The notes under the pieces are model-generated. The model saw nothing but the letters and a program-made list of their open reading frames with translations. It searched no databases and was not told where the DNA came from. DNA of 64,000 nucleotides from Cyclobacterium sp. SYSU L10401 (GTDB lineage Bacteria > Bacteroidota > Bacteroidia > Cytophagales > Cyclobacteriaceae): contig NZ_WOFO01000001.1 in the NCBI RefSeq assembly GCF_010993705.1, forward strand, positions 384,001-448,000, written 5' to 3'. The position numbers and the translations under genes are program-made. Shown in pieces: positions 50,384 to 59,717 of the stretch (position 1 is the first letter of the stretch; each line of letters starts with the position of its first letter).

Positions 50384-51538
50384 ATGAACAAGTATATTTC
50401 AATATTTTTAATTATTCTTTTAATTAGCTGTCAAACCAATAACGACGGAAATTCGAGATCGCTTAATTCAAAAAACTCAGAAATGGTGGTGAATATTAAT
50501 ATTAATAATATTGCCAAACCATTGAAATTTTCAAAAATATTTGACTCTCTTTATTATGTACCTATAGAAATACCTAAGAATATTCCCGAAATTGCTGAAA
50601 TATATAAAATCAAAGTTTTTGATAAAAAAATTGGGATTCTTGATGATTTTAATGCTGCACTTCATATAGTTGATTATTCAGGGAATTTAATCAATGCATT
50701 CTATGCTGATGGAAGTGAAGGTAAAGGTACATTTCAGGATTTGGAAGATTTTGAGATTTTGGGGGATACATTATTTTTATATCAAAGAAGTACTCAGGTA
50801 ATTCATAAGTATAATATCTATAGCAAAATTTATTATGGAAATTTACCAGTTAATTTGTTATTAATTGAATTGAATTTTTTTCAAGACAAATTTTTTGTTT
50901 ATGCTGATGAAGATCGTTTTGGACTTTCAGATCAGAGATCTAACAAACTACAAATTTTTAACAAAAGTTTTGATCATTTAATTTATTCCTCAATCCCGTA
51001 TGTTCCTGGTAGAGATGAATTTGATACTCCTCAAAGGTTTTATAAATACGCTGACAGGATTTATTTTTCGGACATATTCAATGATACAATTTATTCTTTT
51101 AAGGGAGATGATATCTTAGCGGAATATGTTATAAATTGGGGTTCCTACCATATTCCCAAACAGCTTCTATTTACTAATGATCAAGAAACTATAGCAGGAA
51201 AATTTTTTGAACAGAAATATAGGGGATTTAAACATTTTTTGATGGCTACTGAAGATTGGTTGTCCTTTTGGTATCGACAAGGATTGGATCAGAATTTTTT
51301 TTTCTATGATAAAAATTCCGAAAAAGAATTTAACATTTCTTCCTTTGTTGATGACAAAAATGGAGGTACACTTCCATTTCCCATGACGTTTGATTTTAAG
51401 AATGACTTGTTTATATCCGTAATCCCAAAAGAATACATAGAGTATGAACAAAAAGAATTTGACGTTAAGTCTAACTTAGGAGATGTATTTAGTGAAGAAA
51501 ATTTAAATTACTTGCTTTTCTATCAGATTAAAAATTAA
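50384..51538 (+). CDS. 6-bladed beta-propeller-type lipoprotein 1
   Basis: 384 aa. Lipobox ILLISC (Cys about 16). The body has the blade-like repeats of Bacteroidota 6-bladed beta-propeller lipoproteins: LYYVPIEIPKNIPEIAEIYK, then KIGILDDFNAALHIVDYSGN and similar. Such proteins commonly accompany NVEALA peptides. Strikingly AT-rich compared with neighbours, suggesting acquisition. It lies 3 bp before the next gene. Confidence 0.75.
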   Translation: MNKYISIFLIILLISCQTNNDGNSRSLNSKNSEMVVNININNIAKPLKFSKIFDSLYYVPIEIPKNIPEIAEIYKIKVFDKKIGILDDFNAALHIVDYSGNLINAFYADGSEGKGTFQDLEDFEILGDTLFLYQRSTQVIHKYNIYSKIYYGNLPVNLLLIELNFFQDKFFVYADEDRFGLSDQRSNKLQIFNKSFDHLIYSSIPYVPGRDEFDTPQRFYKYADRIYFSDIFNDTIYSFKGDDILAEYVINWGSYHIPKQLLFTNDQETIAGKFFEQKYRGFKHFLMATEDWLSFWYRQGLDQNFFFYDKNSEKEFNISSFVDDKNGGTLPFPMTFDFKNDLFISVIPKEYIEYEQKEFDVKSNLGDVFSEENLNYLLFYQIKN

Positions 51539-51541
51539 ATC

Positions 51542-52429
51542 ATGAAATTATTGTATTATTTAACGCTATTTTTTCTTGGATTTTCGAGTGCTTATTCTCA
51601 ATCGATCAAAATTAAACTGGTTGACGATACTACAAATGAAGCTTTACCTAATCGTAAGATTTCGTTTTTTCCAAGTAAAGAATTTTTAATAACCAATTCC
51701 GAAGGTATAGTAGGATTTAATCCAGACAGTATAGTTACTGATGAAATTTTAATTTCAGGGTTTGCTATTGATGACACACTTATTTCTATTGATAAAATAA
51801 GTAATTTAGGTGAAATAAAGATAAAGGTTAATGATATATTACTAGAAACTTTTGAGGTGAAAACTAAAAGATTGGAAACATTATTAGTTGGAGATTCAAG
51901 CTACTTAGTGAAAGAAGAGAAAAGAGCAAGAAAATTAGGGTCTTTTAGTGATTCGGGTGAAATGTATTTAAATGATATGAGGTATGGTTCATTTGTAAAA
52001 ACTCCTAAAAGAGAAGAAATATTCATTTCTAAATTATTTTTTCATGTAGGATCTTCATTTATAAAAGACAGTATTTTGATTGATATAAGAATATTGGGTA
52101 ATAAAGAAATGCTTCGAATTAAACCAATGAAAGTCTATACCCTTGATAAATTTATGGATTTGGCACCCAAAGCAATGTTATTTGAAGTTAATCAGATTGG
52201 GTGGAACGAAGTAGTATTTGAACCACCCATATCTATTCCTGATTACTTGGATTCTATATTTATATTACTTGATCAATGGGAAGAATCTAATTCATTCACC
52301 ATTTCAAAACAGAATTTCTCGAAGTCTGGGATAAAATCAATTTTCTTTAGCCACCCAAACAGGGTGTGGGTGGCAGATCTTCCTGATAACAGTTTTGCTG
52401 CGTTCATGGTAGAGTTTTTGGTTGATTAG
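51542..52429 (+). CDS. Secreted protein with CarboxypepD_reg-like N-terminus
   Basis: 295 aa with a signal peptide (about 1-19). The N-terminal 80 residues resemble a CarboxypepD_reg/Ig-like domain (IKIKLVDDTTNEALPNRKIS...NSEGIVGF). The rest is beta-rich with no known family, as in many peptide-associated Bacteroidota secreted proteins. AT-rich like its neighbour; both form a two-gene unit downstream of peptide 1. Confidence 0.7.
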   Translation: MKLLYYLTLFFLGFSSAYSQSIKIKLVDDTTNEALPNRKISFFPSKEFLITNSEGIVGFNPDSIVTDEILISGFAIDDTLISIDKISNLGEIKIKVNDILLETFEVKTKRLETLLVGDSSYLVKEEKRARKLGSFSDSGEMYLNDMRYGSFVKTPKREEIFISKLFFHVGSSFIKDSILIDIRILGNKEMLRIKPMKVYTLDKFMDLAPKAMLFEVNQIGWNEVVFEPPISIPDYLDSIFILLDQWEESNSFTISKQNFSKSGIKSIFFSHPNRVWVADLPDNSFAAFMVEFLVD

Positions 52430-52631
52430 ATACTTTAAAAAATCGTATATTGTGGACCGAGAACTCTAGACCAAACTGCTGCAATTCTTATCGAAGGAGA
52501 ACATATTTAATCTCCTAGTTTGTTATAAAAGTTGTTAACAAACAATGAATAGCTTCATTCATGCTGCTTCACAATTTTTGTGTCTGGTTAAGAAACACAG
52601 GAAACATGTTAGAAATATTTGGTGTTTATTT

Positions 52632-54233
52632 TTATTCTAGCCTGTACGTCTGAAATACCCTGTATCTACGAACACGGATACTAAACATCTCCGGCTGATC
52701 AAAGGGAAACTCCCCCCGGGTAAATTCCCGGTATTCCTGCCCGGACCGGAAATTAAACAAGGTCACGAAAAATTGCGCCTCCTCGATGCGGTCTACAAAT
52801 ACCAGCCTTTCAGCTTCTTTTTTGGGAAAGTTCATCGTATTGATCTTGCCGATAAAATCCCGGCTGTAGATCCGGAGTTTCCTTTCCGGATATTTTTCCA
52901 AAAGCCGCATCAGCCCCTGCCGGTAGGATACCCCGTAGTAATCCCGCTCAAAGTTGCGTTCCACATCGCCTGCCAAAGCGTTGAAGTAGACGCTCTGATG
53001 GGGATGGTAGCGGACTATTACGTAGACGGTATGTACCAGGTCTATTGCCAGGAGCAGGAGTAATCCGGCCAGCAACAAACGGACGGAGCGCAACCGCTTT
53101 TTTTTCCGGTACCAAACCCAAAATATATGCATCCCCCATACACCGGCATAGACTAGAAAAGGGTACACAAAATACAGGTGCCTCCAGCCATTGTAAAGCA
53201 CAGAGCCCAAAACGATCACCGACCCCAATGGGATCGCCAGTGCGCCCATTGCGACCAGGTCAATTCCCGCAGTCCGGTTTTTTAGCCACCTCCATTTCCA
53301 CTTCAGGTTCCGTTTTACCATCCCTGTTATACCCAATGCCATCAACACCAAAAAGGAAAGCGGCGTGGTAACACCTATCCATACCGGAATGTAATGCCAG
53401 GGCAGGTCAGTAGATCGCACCAGCTCCCCCATGTACAGCATCTCCCCATACCAGCGGAAACGTTTCATGCTGTTGAAGGAGTGCAGAAAGCTTCCTACCG
53501 GATCCTCCCACAATACCGGCCATAGCAGGAAAGTGAACAGCAGCAGAAAAATCAGGTAACTTGCCGTGCGTTTCAGAAAAGCGAACAGGTAGCCTTTTTC
53601 ATTCCTAAGGACCAATAAATGCAAACTCAGGTAGCCCAGGCTTATCAGGGGCCATACCACTCCTACTACCCTGCTGCCTATGGCCAGCCCACAGGCAAGG
53701 CCGTGGAGCACAGGACCGTAGCGGTCCCGCCAGTCTACAAAGCGGATATGGGTGTAAAAGGCAAACACAAACCAGCAGAGCAGGGGAATGTCCTTGGGAT
53801 TGTACATGCTGTCCCCAAAGATGCGGGGGCTGAGGATGAACATCAAAACCCCCGCCATCGCAAGGGCGACGGACCCAAACCTGCGGTACAGGATCCGGTA
53901 AAAAACCACACAGGCAGCCCAGAACAACACAAACACCATCAGGTGCCGGAGCCGGAATACGTCCCGGCTATTGTCTATACCCAGGGCAAGCTCCAGGCCG
54001 TAAGCCAGGGTCTGAAATAGCATCCCATAATCCCGGTGGTCATAGGTAGGCAGGTGCGCCCCGGTCTGGTTGGGCACATCCGGAAATAAGCCTGAGAGGT
54101 CCCTGATATATTCAAATGCCACCATGCCATGCCTGCGTTGTATGGGTTCGTCCATGCTGATTCCGTAGTCGGCTATCAGCCAGGTGCCCAGCAGCAGGTA
54201 GGCAATAAAAAACAACCTGAGCCAATCATTCAT
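52632..54233 (-). CDS. Membrane glycosyltransferase (GT39/ArnT-like)
   Basis: 533 aa from the ATG at 54233 (54239 is also possible). About ten to twelve transmembrane helices. The first loop has the acidic pair in YGISMDEPIQRRHG, as in GT39/GT83 C-type lipid-linked sugar transferases. It overlaps the flippase-like gene by 8 bp. It likely transfers a sugar from a polyprenyl carrier to a protein or lipid outside the membrane. Confidence 0.78.
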   Translation of the reverse strand: MNDWLRLFFIAYLLLGTWLIADYGISMDEPIQRRHGMVAFEYIRDLSGLFPDVPNQTGAHLPTYDHRDYGMLFQTLAYGLELALGIDNSRDVFRLRHLMVFVLFWAACVVFYRILYRRFGSVALAMAGVLMFILSPRIFGDSMYNPKDIPLLCWFVFAFYTHIRFVDWRDRYGPVLHGLACGLAIGSRVVGVVWPLISLGYLSLHLLVLRNEKGYLFAFLKRTASYLIFLLLFTFLLWPVLWEDPVGSFLHSFNSMKRFRWYGEMLYMGELVRSTDLPWHYIPVWIGVTTPLSFLVLMALGITGMVKRNLKWKWRWLKNRTAGIDLVAMGALAIPLGSVIVLGSVLYNGWRHLYFVYPFLVYAGVWGMHIFWVWYRKKKRLRSVRLLLAGLLLLLAIDLVHTVYVIVRYHPHQSVYFNALAGDVERNFERDYYGVSYRQGLMRLLEKYPERKLRIYSRDFIGKINTMNFPKKEAERLVFVDRIEEAQFFVTLFNFRSGQEYREFTRGEFPFDQPEMFSIRVRRYRVFQTYRLE

Positions 54234-55122
54234 CGGCAATTACGGGAGAAGGTCCGCTTTCCGGCAGGGGCAGCAGTGAGAGTGCCAGGCCGGCCAGGGA
54301 AGAGACTGCCAGGGTGCTGAAAAACAAAAAAGTAAAGGCAATGGCAAGCCGCTCTTCTATAAGCAGGTACTGATAGCCGTAAAGGAAAACGAGCTCCCTG
54401 GCGCCCACGCCACCCAGGGTAAAAGGCAGTACCGCTACCACGGAGGATACCATAAACAAAATCAGGTAGTCCAGATATCCTACTTCAACACCAATCGCCA
54501 GCAGAATAAAGAAAGCACAAAGCAACTGCCCCAACTGTACCCAAAAGGAAAGGTGAAGGGTAGGCAATATCACGGTAAACAGCTCCGGAAAAAACCGGCG
54601 GTTGACAATCCAAAACAGGGGCAGGGTAAGCAGCAGCCCGGAGAAGCTGAGCGGTCCGATATAGGGCATGTCCATCAGCCGGCTGCTGAACAAAACCAGG
54701 CCAAAGGTAAGCAGCACCAATAAGGCCAGACCGCTCAGTCGGTCCATGAGGGTGGCCAGCAGCAGCTTTTTGGTGCCTCCGAGGCCCTGCTGACGCAGCA
54801 GGTAGACTTTGTAAGCATCTCCACCCACGCTGCCGGGAAGAAAGAGATTGTAAAACATCCCGATATAATAGAGCAGCAGGTTGTATTTTTGGGAAATCTT
54901 CACCCCAATGGCGGAATAGTAATGGTTTAACCGAAAAGCGGACAAAACTTTGGAAAGATTAAAGGCCAGAAAAGCCAGGAGCAAATAAAAAGGATCGGCT
55001 GAAAAAATGGCGTCAAAAATAGCATCCGGATCTACGATACGGAAAACAAAAAAAAGTGCCGTGGCTGAGAGTACAAATTTCAGCAGCCACTTGGCAATAT
55101 CCTTCTTTTTGAGTTTATTCAT
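54226..55122 (-). CDS. Lysylphosphatidylglycerol synthetase TM/UPF0104-type flippase-like protein
   Basis: 298 aa with about eight membrane helices. UPF0104 signatures: FNLSKVLSAFRLNHYYSAIGV, FYNLFLPGSVGGDAYKVYLL, DRLSGLALL and LPFTLGGVGARELVFLYGY. The family carries lipids or polyprenyl-linked sugars. Overlap with the glycosyltransferase gene suggests the two act in one glycolipid or glycan pathway. GC-rich relative to the peptide loci on both sides. Confidence 0.8.
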   Translation of the reverse strand: MNKLKKKDIAKWLLKFVLSATALFFVFRIVDPDAIFDAIFSADPFYLLLAFLAFNLSKVLSAFRLNHYYSAIGVKISQKYNLLLYYIGMFYNLFLPGSVGGDAYKVYLLRQQGLGGTKKLLLATLMDRLSGLALLVLLTFGLVLFSSRLMDMPYIGPLSFSGLLLTLPLFWIVNRRFFPELFTVILPTLHLSFWVQLGQLLCAFFILLAIGVEVGYLDYLILFMVSSVVAVLPFTLGGVGARELVFLYGYQYLLIEERLAIAFTFLFFSTLAVSSLAGLALSLLPLPESGPSPVIADE

Positions 55123-55142
55123 GCACTAACTAAACAATAAAT

Positions 55143-55970
55143 ATGATAAAATCCAATAGCCTGGCTGTATTATTTGTTTATTTTCTGATCCTATTTTGCC
55201 CGGGCTGTGGGGATAGCTGCCTGTCCTATGCCCATTTTACCGGCGGATTTTCCGAATTGACACCTCTTGAGAGCCGGCATATCGTTTTACTTTATACCAA
55301 AGGAGATTATGCTAAGGATACTTTGGCCTCGATGTTAGAGACCTATGACAGGGCCTATGCACTGGCGGCTGCGCTCATGGGCAGGGAACCGGCACCCGCT
55401 GCCTTTAATACAGAGAAATTGCCGCTGGCCATTGTTCCACTGACCTGTGGCCCGGGCTGCGGCAGGATCGGTCAGAAAGGCATGGAGATTACCGAAGAAA
55501 AATTTGAGCGGGTCTACAGGGAATTTGTAACCAGCGGCCGGCATGACCACCTTTTTTTCTATGAACTGGGGAGGAATTTTTGGTTTTTTGATTCACCATC
55601 CGAAAACCCGGGTCTGTCGGATATTCGTACGGGCTTTGCGGTATTTTTCAGGGACCTGCTGCTTCGTGAGCTGGAGATAGAGAGGGCACCGATAAATGGA
55701 GATCCATACGCAGCCTATTTGCGCAAGAAACGAGAAAAATGGGAAGCCTTCCGGGCCGGGGCTGCTGACCGGGACTGGGAGGAAATGCAAGAGGCTGTGC
55801 AGCGGCATTTTCCGCATGGACCACTTTTCTGGTCTTCGCTATGGGAGGAGGCCTTTCTCAGGCGGGAAGATCTGATACAGGAAACCCTACAGGAAGGAAA
55901 GCCCCATCCCATGAAGGATGAGGCATCCTGGTGGCGGTTTCTAAATCGTGGGTACGAAGCGGACGAGTAA
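55143..55970 (+). CDS. Lipoprotein of unknown family, divergent from the flippase
   Basis: 275 aa. Signal peptide with lipobox-like FCPGC (Cys about 22). Cys-rich early segment (GCGDSCLSY; LTCGPGCGRIG). FYELGRNFWFF (about 139-149) recalls the HExxH site of zinc proteases but lacks both His, so it may be a non-catalytic relative. The C-terminal third is helical and Arg/Glu-rich. Divergent to the flippase gene, 20 bp apart. Confidence 0.55.
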   Translation: MIKSNSLAVLFVYFLILFCPGCGDSCLSYAHFTGGFSELTPLESRHIVLLYTKGDYAKDTLASMLETYDRAYALAAALMGREPAPAAFNTEKLPLAIVPLTCGPGCGRIGQKGMEITEEKFERVYREFVTSGRHDHLFFYELGRNFWFFDSPSENPGLSDIRTGFAVFFRDLLLRELEIERAPINGDPYAAYLRKKREKWEAFRAGAADRDWEEMQEAVQRHFPHGPLFWSSLWEEAFLRREDLIQETLQEGKPHPMKDEASWWRFLNRGYEADE

Positions 55971-55987
55971 CTGTCCTTAAGAAAAAA

Positions 55988-56263
55988 GGTGCACCACAGA
56001 TTACGCAGATTAACACAGATAAAAAAGACAAAAAAATGGGTCAATCCTGACACCTAAAAAATCTGTGAAAATCTGTGCGAATCCGTGGTAAAAAGACTTC
56101 GAAAATAAGCACAAACTCCGTCTCCCCCTAAAAACACAATACATGCTTAAAAAAAGATTGTTTTTAATTATTTTTATATTTTTTAAAAAATAATTTGCAA
56201 CTAATAGTTTTTTTTTGCACATTGTCTCCTGTAAAACAGTTAGTTAAATTAAACTCAAAAATT
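55988..56263. repeat. 277-bp upstream repeat, copy 2 (peptide locus 2)
   Basis: 276 bp aligned with 49803-50079, including the inverted repeat (CACAGATTACGCAGATTAAC... / ...AATCTGTGCGAATCCGTGG), the CACAAACTCCGTCTCCCCCT block and the AT-rich promoter segment. The similarity continues into the first ~45 codons of the next gene. Confidence 0.85.
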
Positions 56264-56554
56264 ATGGAAAGATTGTTTAAAAATTCCAAAAGACTAATGG
56301 CCTCACTGGGAGTGGTAGCTTTTTTGATGCTACCCGGCTGGCAGTTTGGGGTCGGTGGTACTGAGGCGCAGTTTTCGGAGACGGAAGTGGCTTTGGAAAA
56401 TGCTTTAGAAGGAAGCGGAGGATCAGGAAGCTGGACGTGCTATTCTACTTATAGTGAATGTTGGTTTTGGGGTTGTTCTACAATTTATCGATGTGGAAGT
56501 ACCTGTGACACAGTGAGTGCAGATGCTTTCATGGATGCTTCGACTTGCCAATAA
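56264..56554 (+). CDS. NVEALA-like peptide precursor 2
   Basis: 96 aa from the ATG at 56264, matching the start of peptide 1. The leader MERLFKNSKRLMASLGVVAF and the SETEVALENALEGS end are shared. The core is rich in Ser, Gly, Trp and Tyr and has six Cys (TCY, ECW, GCS, RCG, TCD, TC), enough for three disulphides, and is unrelated to core 1. It probably represents a diversifying secreted peptide. Confidence 0.72.
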   Translation: MERLFKNSKRLMASLGVVAFLMLPGWQFGVGGTEAQFSETEVALENALEGSGGSGSWTCYSTYSECWFWGCSTIYRCGSTCDTVSADAFMDASTCQ

Positions 56555-56568
56555 TATTTTTTCAACAA

Positions 56569-56602
56569 AAGAAAACCTGTAGATTTTATTTAAGGTTTTC
56601 TT
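56569..56602 (+). terminator. Hairpin after peptide gene 2
   Basis: AAGAAAACCT (56569-56578) and AGGTTTTCTT (56593-56602), a perfect 10-bp stem. It occupies the same place as the hairpin after peptide 1, although the sequence is unrelated. Confidence 0.6.
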
Positions 56603-56637
56603 ATATCATAAATTTATTTTTCAAATAGCTTGATATT

Positions 56638-58197
56638 TTGATGAAAAAAATAGTGTTTTTAGCAGGACTTTTTCTGTTTTTTATTTCGTGTCAATCCAAG
56701 GATTCAAGTAAAAGGATACTGGATGAAGTTCCTAATGCTGTTGGCCTTGAGTCCAAGGAACTTTCTTTAGATAATTTTCCTTTATTACCGTCCAAATTAA
56801 TATTATTGTCGGAAAAAGCTGTCATTTTTAACAATGCTAAAAAAGACCTTTTTAAAGTATATAGTTTACCCTCCTTTGACTTTCTTTTCAGTTTTGGTGA
56901 AATAGGAGAAGGGCCGAATGAATTTAGTTTTGTTGATCCAAATTCCGTGCAGACTTTGAACGAAAATTTAGTTATATTTTCCGGTTCGCAAATCACTAAG
57001 GTTAAACTTGAAAACGAAAAGGAGAAGTTTACTGAACGGATAGAGGTACTTGAAGGAAGTTCATCGCCCATAAACAGACTTGTTTTAATCAATGACTCCA
57101 TTTATGTGTCAGATATTTGGGAAGCAACTCCTGGGGGAGAAGAACACCTATTGGTGAATTTGGTGAGCAATGAAGAGATAGATAAATTTGGGAGATATCC
57201 CCAAGATCCTTCTGGTGATCAATTGAAACCTGGTGAGAGGTACCGCCAGTATATGAAGACATTAGTATCCCATCCCGGAAATGGTAGGCTGGCGACTTTT
57301 TACATTTATCAAAACTTAATAAAATACTATAGCGAGGATGGAGAATTGCTTCAAGAAATAGAGGTGAATAGTGACTACGCTAATGATTCAGACGGTGATG
57401 ACTTTACATACCGTGTGGAACCTTTTGCTACCAAAGAATTTATTTATGTCCTTCATGTAGGAAAAACAAAGAAAGAAGCAATTGAACAACCTGATGCTTT
57501 TCGACCGCATTTGGAAATTTGGGATTGGGACGGGAACCTAGTAGAACGTTATTTACTGGATCAACCCATTACTACATTTGCCGTCTCCCCAAAATTTGAG
57601 AAATTATATGGGATGTCCTTTTTTAAGGAAGATGTTATTTTTGAGTATAATTTAAAAAATAGTAAGAATTTAAATTTGGGAGACAGTGAAAAGAATCAAA
57701 TTGAAAATGATTATTATCAGATTGAATTGCCAGCTGGATGGAATTATGCAACCAATATTGCTGAAGAAAAAAATGTAATTCGAGAAAAAAATGACTTTTA
57801 TATAAATTATGGTGGCTTTGTCAGGGAAAGGACTAAAGATTCTTCTGGCTGCGGTGCTTCTATTCAATTATGGCTTTCTAAACCAATCAATGAAGATTTT
57901 GATATTTCCGCGTATATTGAATCAAAGTTTGCTGATTTTAAGTCAAATAGCGATCTAGAAGAATTGAGCGTTCAGCAATTTTCTAACTCCATGGGGAAGG
58001 GGTATATTCTCAGATATGATACCCGGTCTGTTGATCCAAAAGGTAGAGAAAATCACCATAAATGGGAAAGAACTATCTACGAAAAAGAAGGGATAATAAT
58101 CGAGACTTCATTCGGCAGTTGCGACTTGTTTGAACGTTATTATGATGAGGTGCAATTGGCTTTCGCATCTTTGAACTTGAAGGGAGAATTACCTTGA
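56638..58197 (+). CDS. 6-bladed beta-propeller-type lipoprotein 2
   Basis: 519 aa. Lipobox FFISC (Cys about 18). N-terminal two thirds with propeller-like segments (FDFLFSFGEIGEGPNEFSFVD, HLEIWDWDGNLVERYLLDQ); the C-terminal third (about 355-519) is a separate domain with PAGWNYATNIAEEKNVIREK. It belongs to the group that follows NVEALA-like peptides. Expressed by readthrough or a promoter within the peptide gene's hairpin region. Confidence 0.75.
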   Translation: MMKKIVFLAGLFLFFISCQSKDSSKRILDEVPNAVGLESKELSLDNFPLLPSKLILLSEKAVIFNNAKKDLFKVYSLPSFDFLFSFGEIGEGPNEFSFVDPNSVQTLNENLVIFSGSQITKVKLENEKEKFTERIEVLEGSSSPINRLVLINDSIYVSDIWEATPGGEEHLLVNLVSNEEIDKFGRYPQDPSGDQLKPGERYRQYMKTLVSHPGNGRLATFYIYQNLIKYYSEDGELLQEIEVNSDYANDSDGDDFTYRVEPFATKEFIYVLHVGKTKKEAIEQPDAFRPHLEIWDWDGNLVERYLLDQPITTFAVSPKFEKLYGMSFFKEDVIFEYNLKNSKNLNLGDSEKNQIENDYYQIELPAGWNYATNIAEEKNVIREKNDFYINYGGFVRERTKDSSGCGASIQLWLSKPINEDFDISAYIESKFADFKSNSDLEELSVQQFSNSMGKGYILRYDTRSVDPKGRENHHKWERTIYEKEGIIIETSFGSCDLFERYYDEVQLAFASLNLKGELP

Positions 58198-58234
58198 AAA
58201 GAAATTCGTCCTTTCGTTCATTCTCAATTTCAAA

Positions 58235-59431
58235 ATGAAAAGTTTTAGGGTCTTTTGTCTAATAATAGGCGTGATTTTCGCTTGTGCCGACGACAAGCCA
58301 TTTGAACCCTATTTTCAGAAGGAAAACGCCTGGGAATGCAACAAGTCCAGGGACCTAATATCCCGGGAGGTACTGGAATTCCCCCTGGATTCCAGCCTTC
58401 GGTTTTCAACCAATTCTCTTGGAGTAACGTCTATCAGGGGAAGGGAATATTTGAGCTTTCTGGATGCCGATCTAATGACACTGGTGATATTTGACTATAA
58501 GGATCCCGATAAGTTACGTAAAGTCCAATTCGAGTACGAAGGGCCAAATGGAGTGGGGAACTTGTCTAATTCAGCGCATTACCTCCATACCTTTGACTCC
58601 ATTTACCTTTTCCATCACTGGTCGGGAGCTTTATTGCATATGACGGATTCCGGTAAAGTCGCCAATCGCTATCCGCTTACAGATTATAGTGATCCTGCTA
58701 ATTTTCCTATGCCCTTCCCTTCCACTACCTCCCCTATACTATATTCACAGGGAAAACTATTGATTCCCTGCACAACTACACTGTATCAAAGTGATTACCG
58801 GAACTATCCAAGCTCATTAAGCGTGGATTTGACGACGAATAAGGTTCAATTCCTTAGCCTGTTTCCGGAATTATATAGCAAGGCACATTGGGGGCCGAAA
58901 TTCAAATACGAACCAGGTATGGCCTATAATCCTGCCACTGAGGAATTGGTGCTGAGCTACCCCGTGGATCCTTTTCTCCAAATCGTTAATCTTCGGACAA
59001 AGGAAGTAAGCCAACACTTTGTAGGCTCTGAGTACTTTGAGGCCATTCCCCCTTTCAAGCAAGACCCCTCTCACTATCTCAAGAGGGTCAAGGGTACCAT
59101 ATACCCGGAAGAAGACGACCATGGCTTGTCTACCTCTGATTATAGGGGAATATATTATGACCAAAATCAAAATCTCTTTTACAGGGTGGCGCTAATCCGG
59201 CCTTCGTTGGAAAAGCTATCCGTGTCCAGGGCACCCGACTTTTCGATTATCGTTCTCAATGAGCGTTTCGAGAAGTTGGGAGAGCGTTTATTTTCCTCAA
59301 AAGTCTATGATCCGTCAAAAATTTTCCTTTCTTCCACCGGGATCAACCTTTTCCGCAGGGATATGTACAATGAAAACGAAAACAAAATAGCCATTGAGGT
59401 ATTTGGGCCGGCTGAAATCCGGGATAATTAG
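58235..59431 (+). CDS. DUF4221-type lipoprotein
   Basis: 398 aa. A lipobox-like FACAD (Cys about 17). The pattern resembles DUF4221 proteins, beta-propeller-like lipoproteins common in Cyclobacteriaceae (LSFLDADLMTLVIFDYKDPD, RGIYYDQNQNLFYRVALI). It follows the propeller gene by 37 bp as the last gene of peptide locus 2. Confidence 0.7.
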   Translation: MKSFRVFCLIIGVIFACADDKPFEPYFQKENAWECNKSRDLISREVLEFPLDSSLRFSTNSLGVTSIRGREYLSFLDADLMTLVIFDYKDPDKLRKVQFEYEGPNGVGNLSNSAHYLHTFDSIYLFHHWSGALLHMTDSGKVANRYPLTDYSDPANFPMPFPSTTSPILYSQGKLLIPCTTTLYQSDYRNYPSSLSVDLTTNKVQFLSLFPELYSKAHWGPKFKYEPGMAYNPATEELVLSYPVDPFLQIVNLRTKEVSQHFVGSEYFEAIPPFKQDPSHYLKRVKGTIYPEEDDHGLSTSDYRGIYYDQNQNLFYRVALIRPSLEKLSVSRAPDFSIIVLNERFEKLGERLFSSKVYDPSKIFLSSTGINLFRRDMYNENENKIAIEVFGPAEIRDN

Positions 59432-59469
59432 GACTCTATTTTTAACAATTCATGCTGGTGGAAAAACAG

Positions 59470-59594
59470 GAGCACCACAAATTACTCAGATTACCACAGA
59501 TAAAAAATGCTACTGGGTGAAGTATGTCACTTCACCCTGCTATCTTCGCCTTCGTAAATAGAAAAGAGCCGGTCGAAAGCCATTTGAAATGGCT
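59470..59594. repeat. Repeat remnants and palindromes after locus 2
   Basis: GCACCACAAATTACTCAGAT (59471-) is a third, partial copy of the left arm of the 277-bp repeat. GGGTGAAGT (59515-59523) pairs with ACTTCACCC (59529-59537), and AGCCATT (59578-59584) with AATGGCT (59588-59594). No gene is present in 59432-59717. Confidence 0.5.
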
Positions 59595-59717
59595 AATCGT
59601 GCAGGTTTTATATAACCATTTTTACGATCTAACTTTAAGAAATGGCATTATAAATACCTAAGGTTTCGTATTGCATGGTATATTAGGGATGTAGTTACAA
59701 ACTCGAGCATGACTCAA

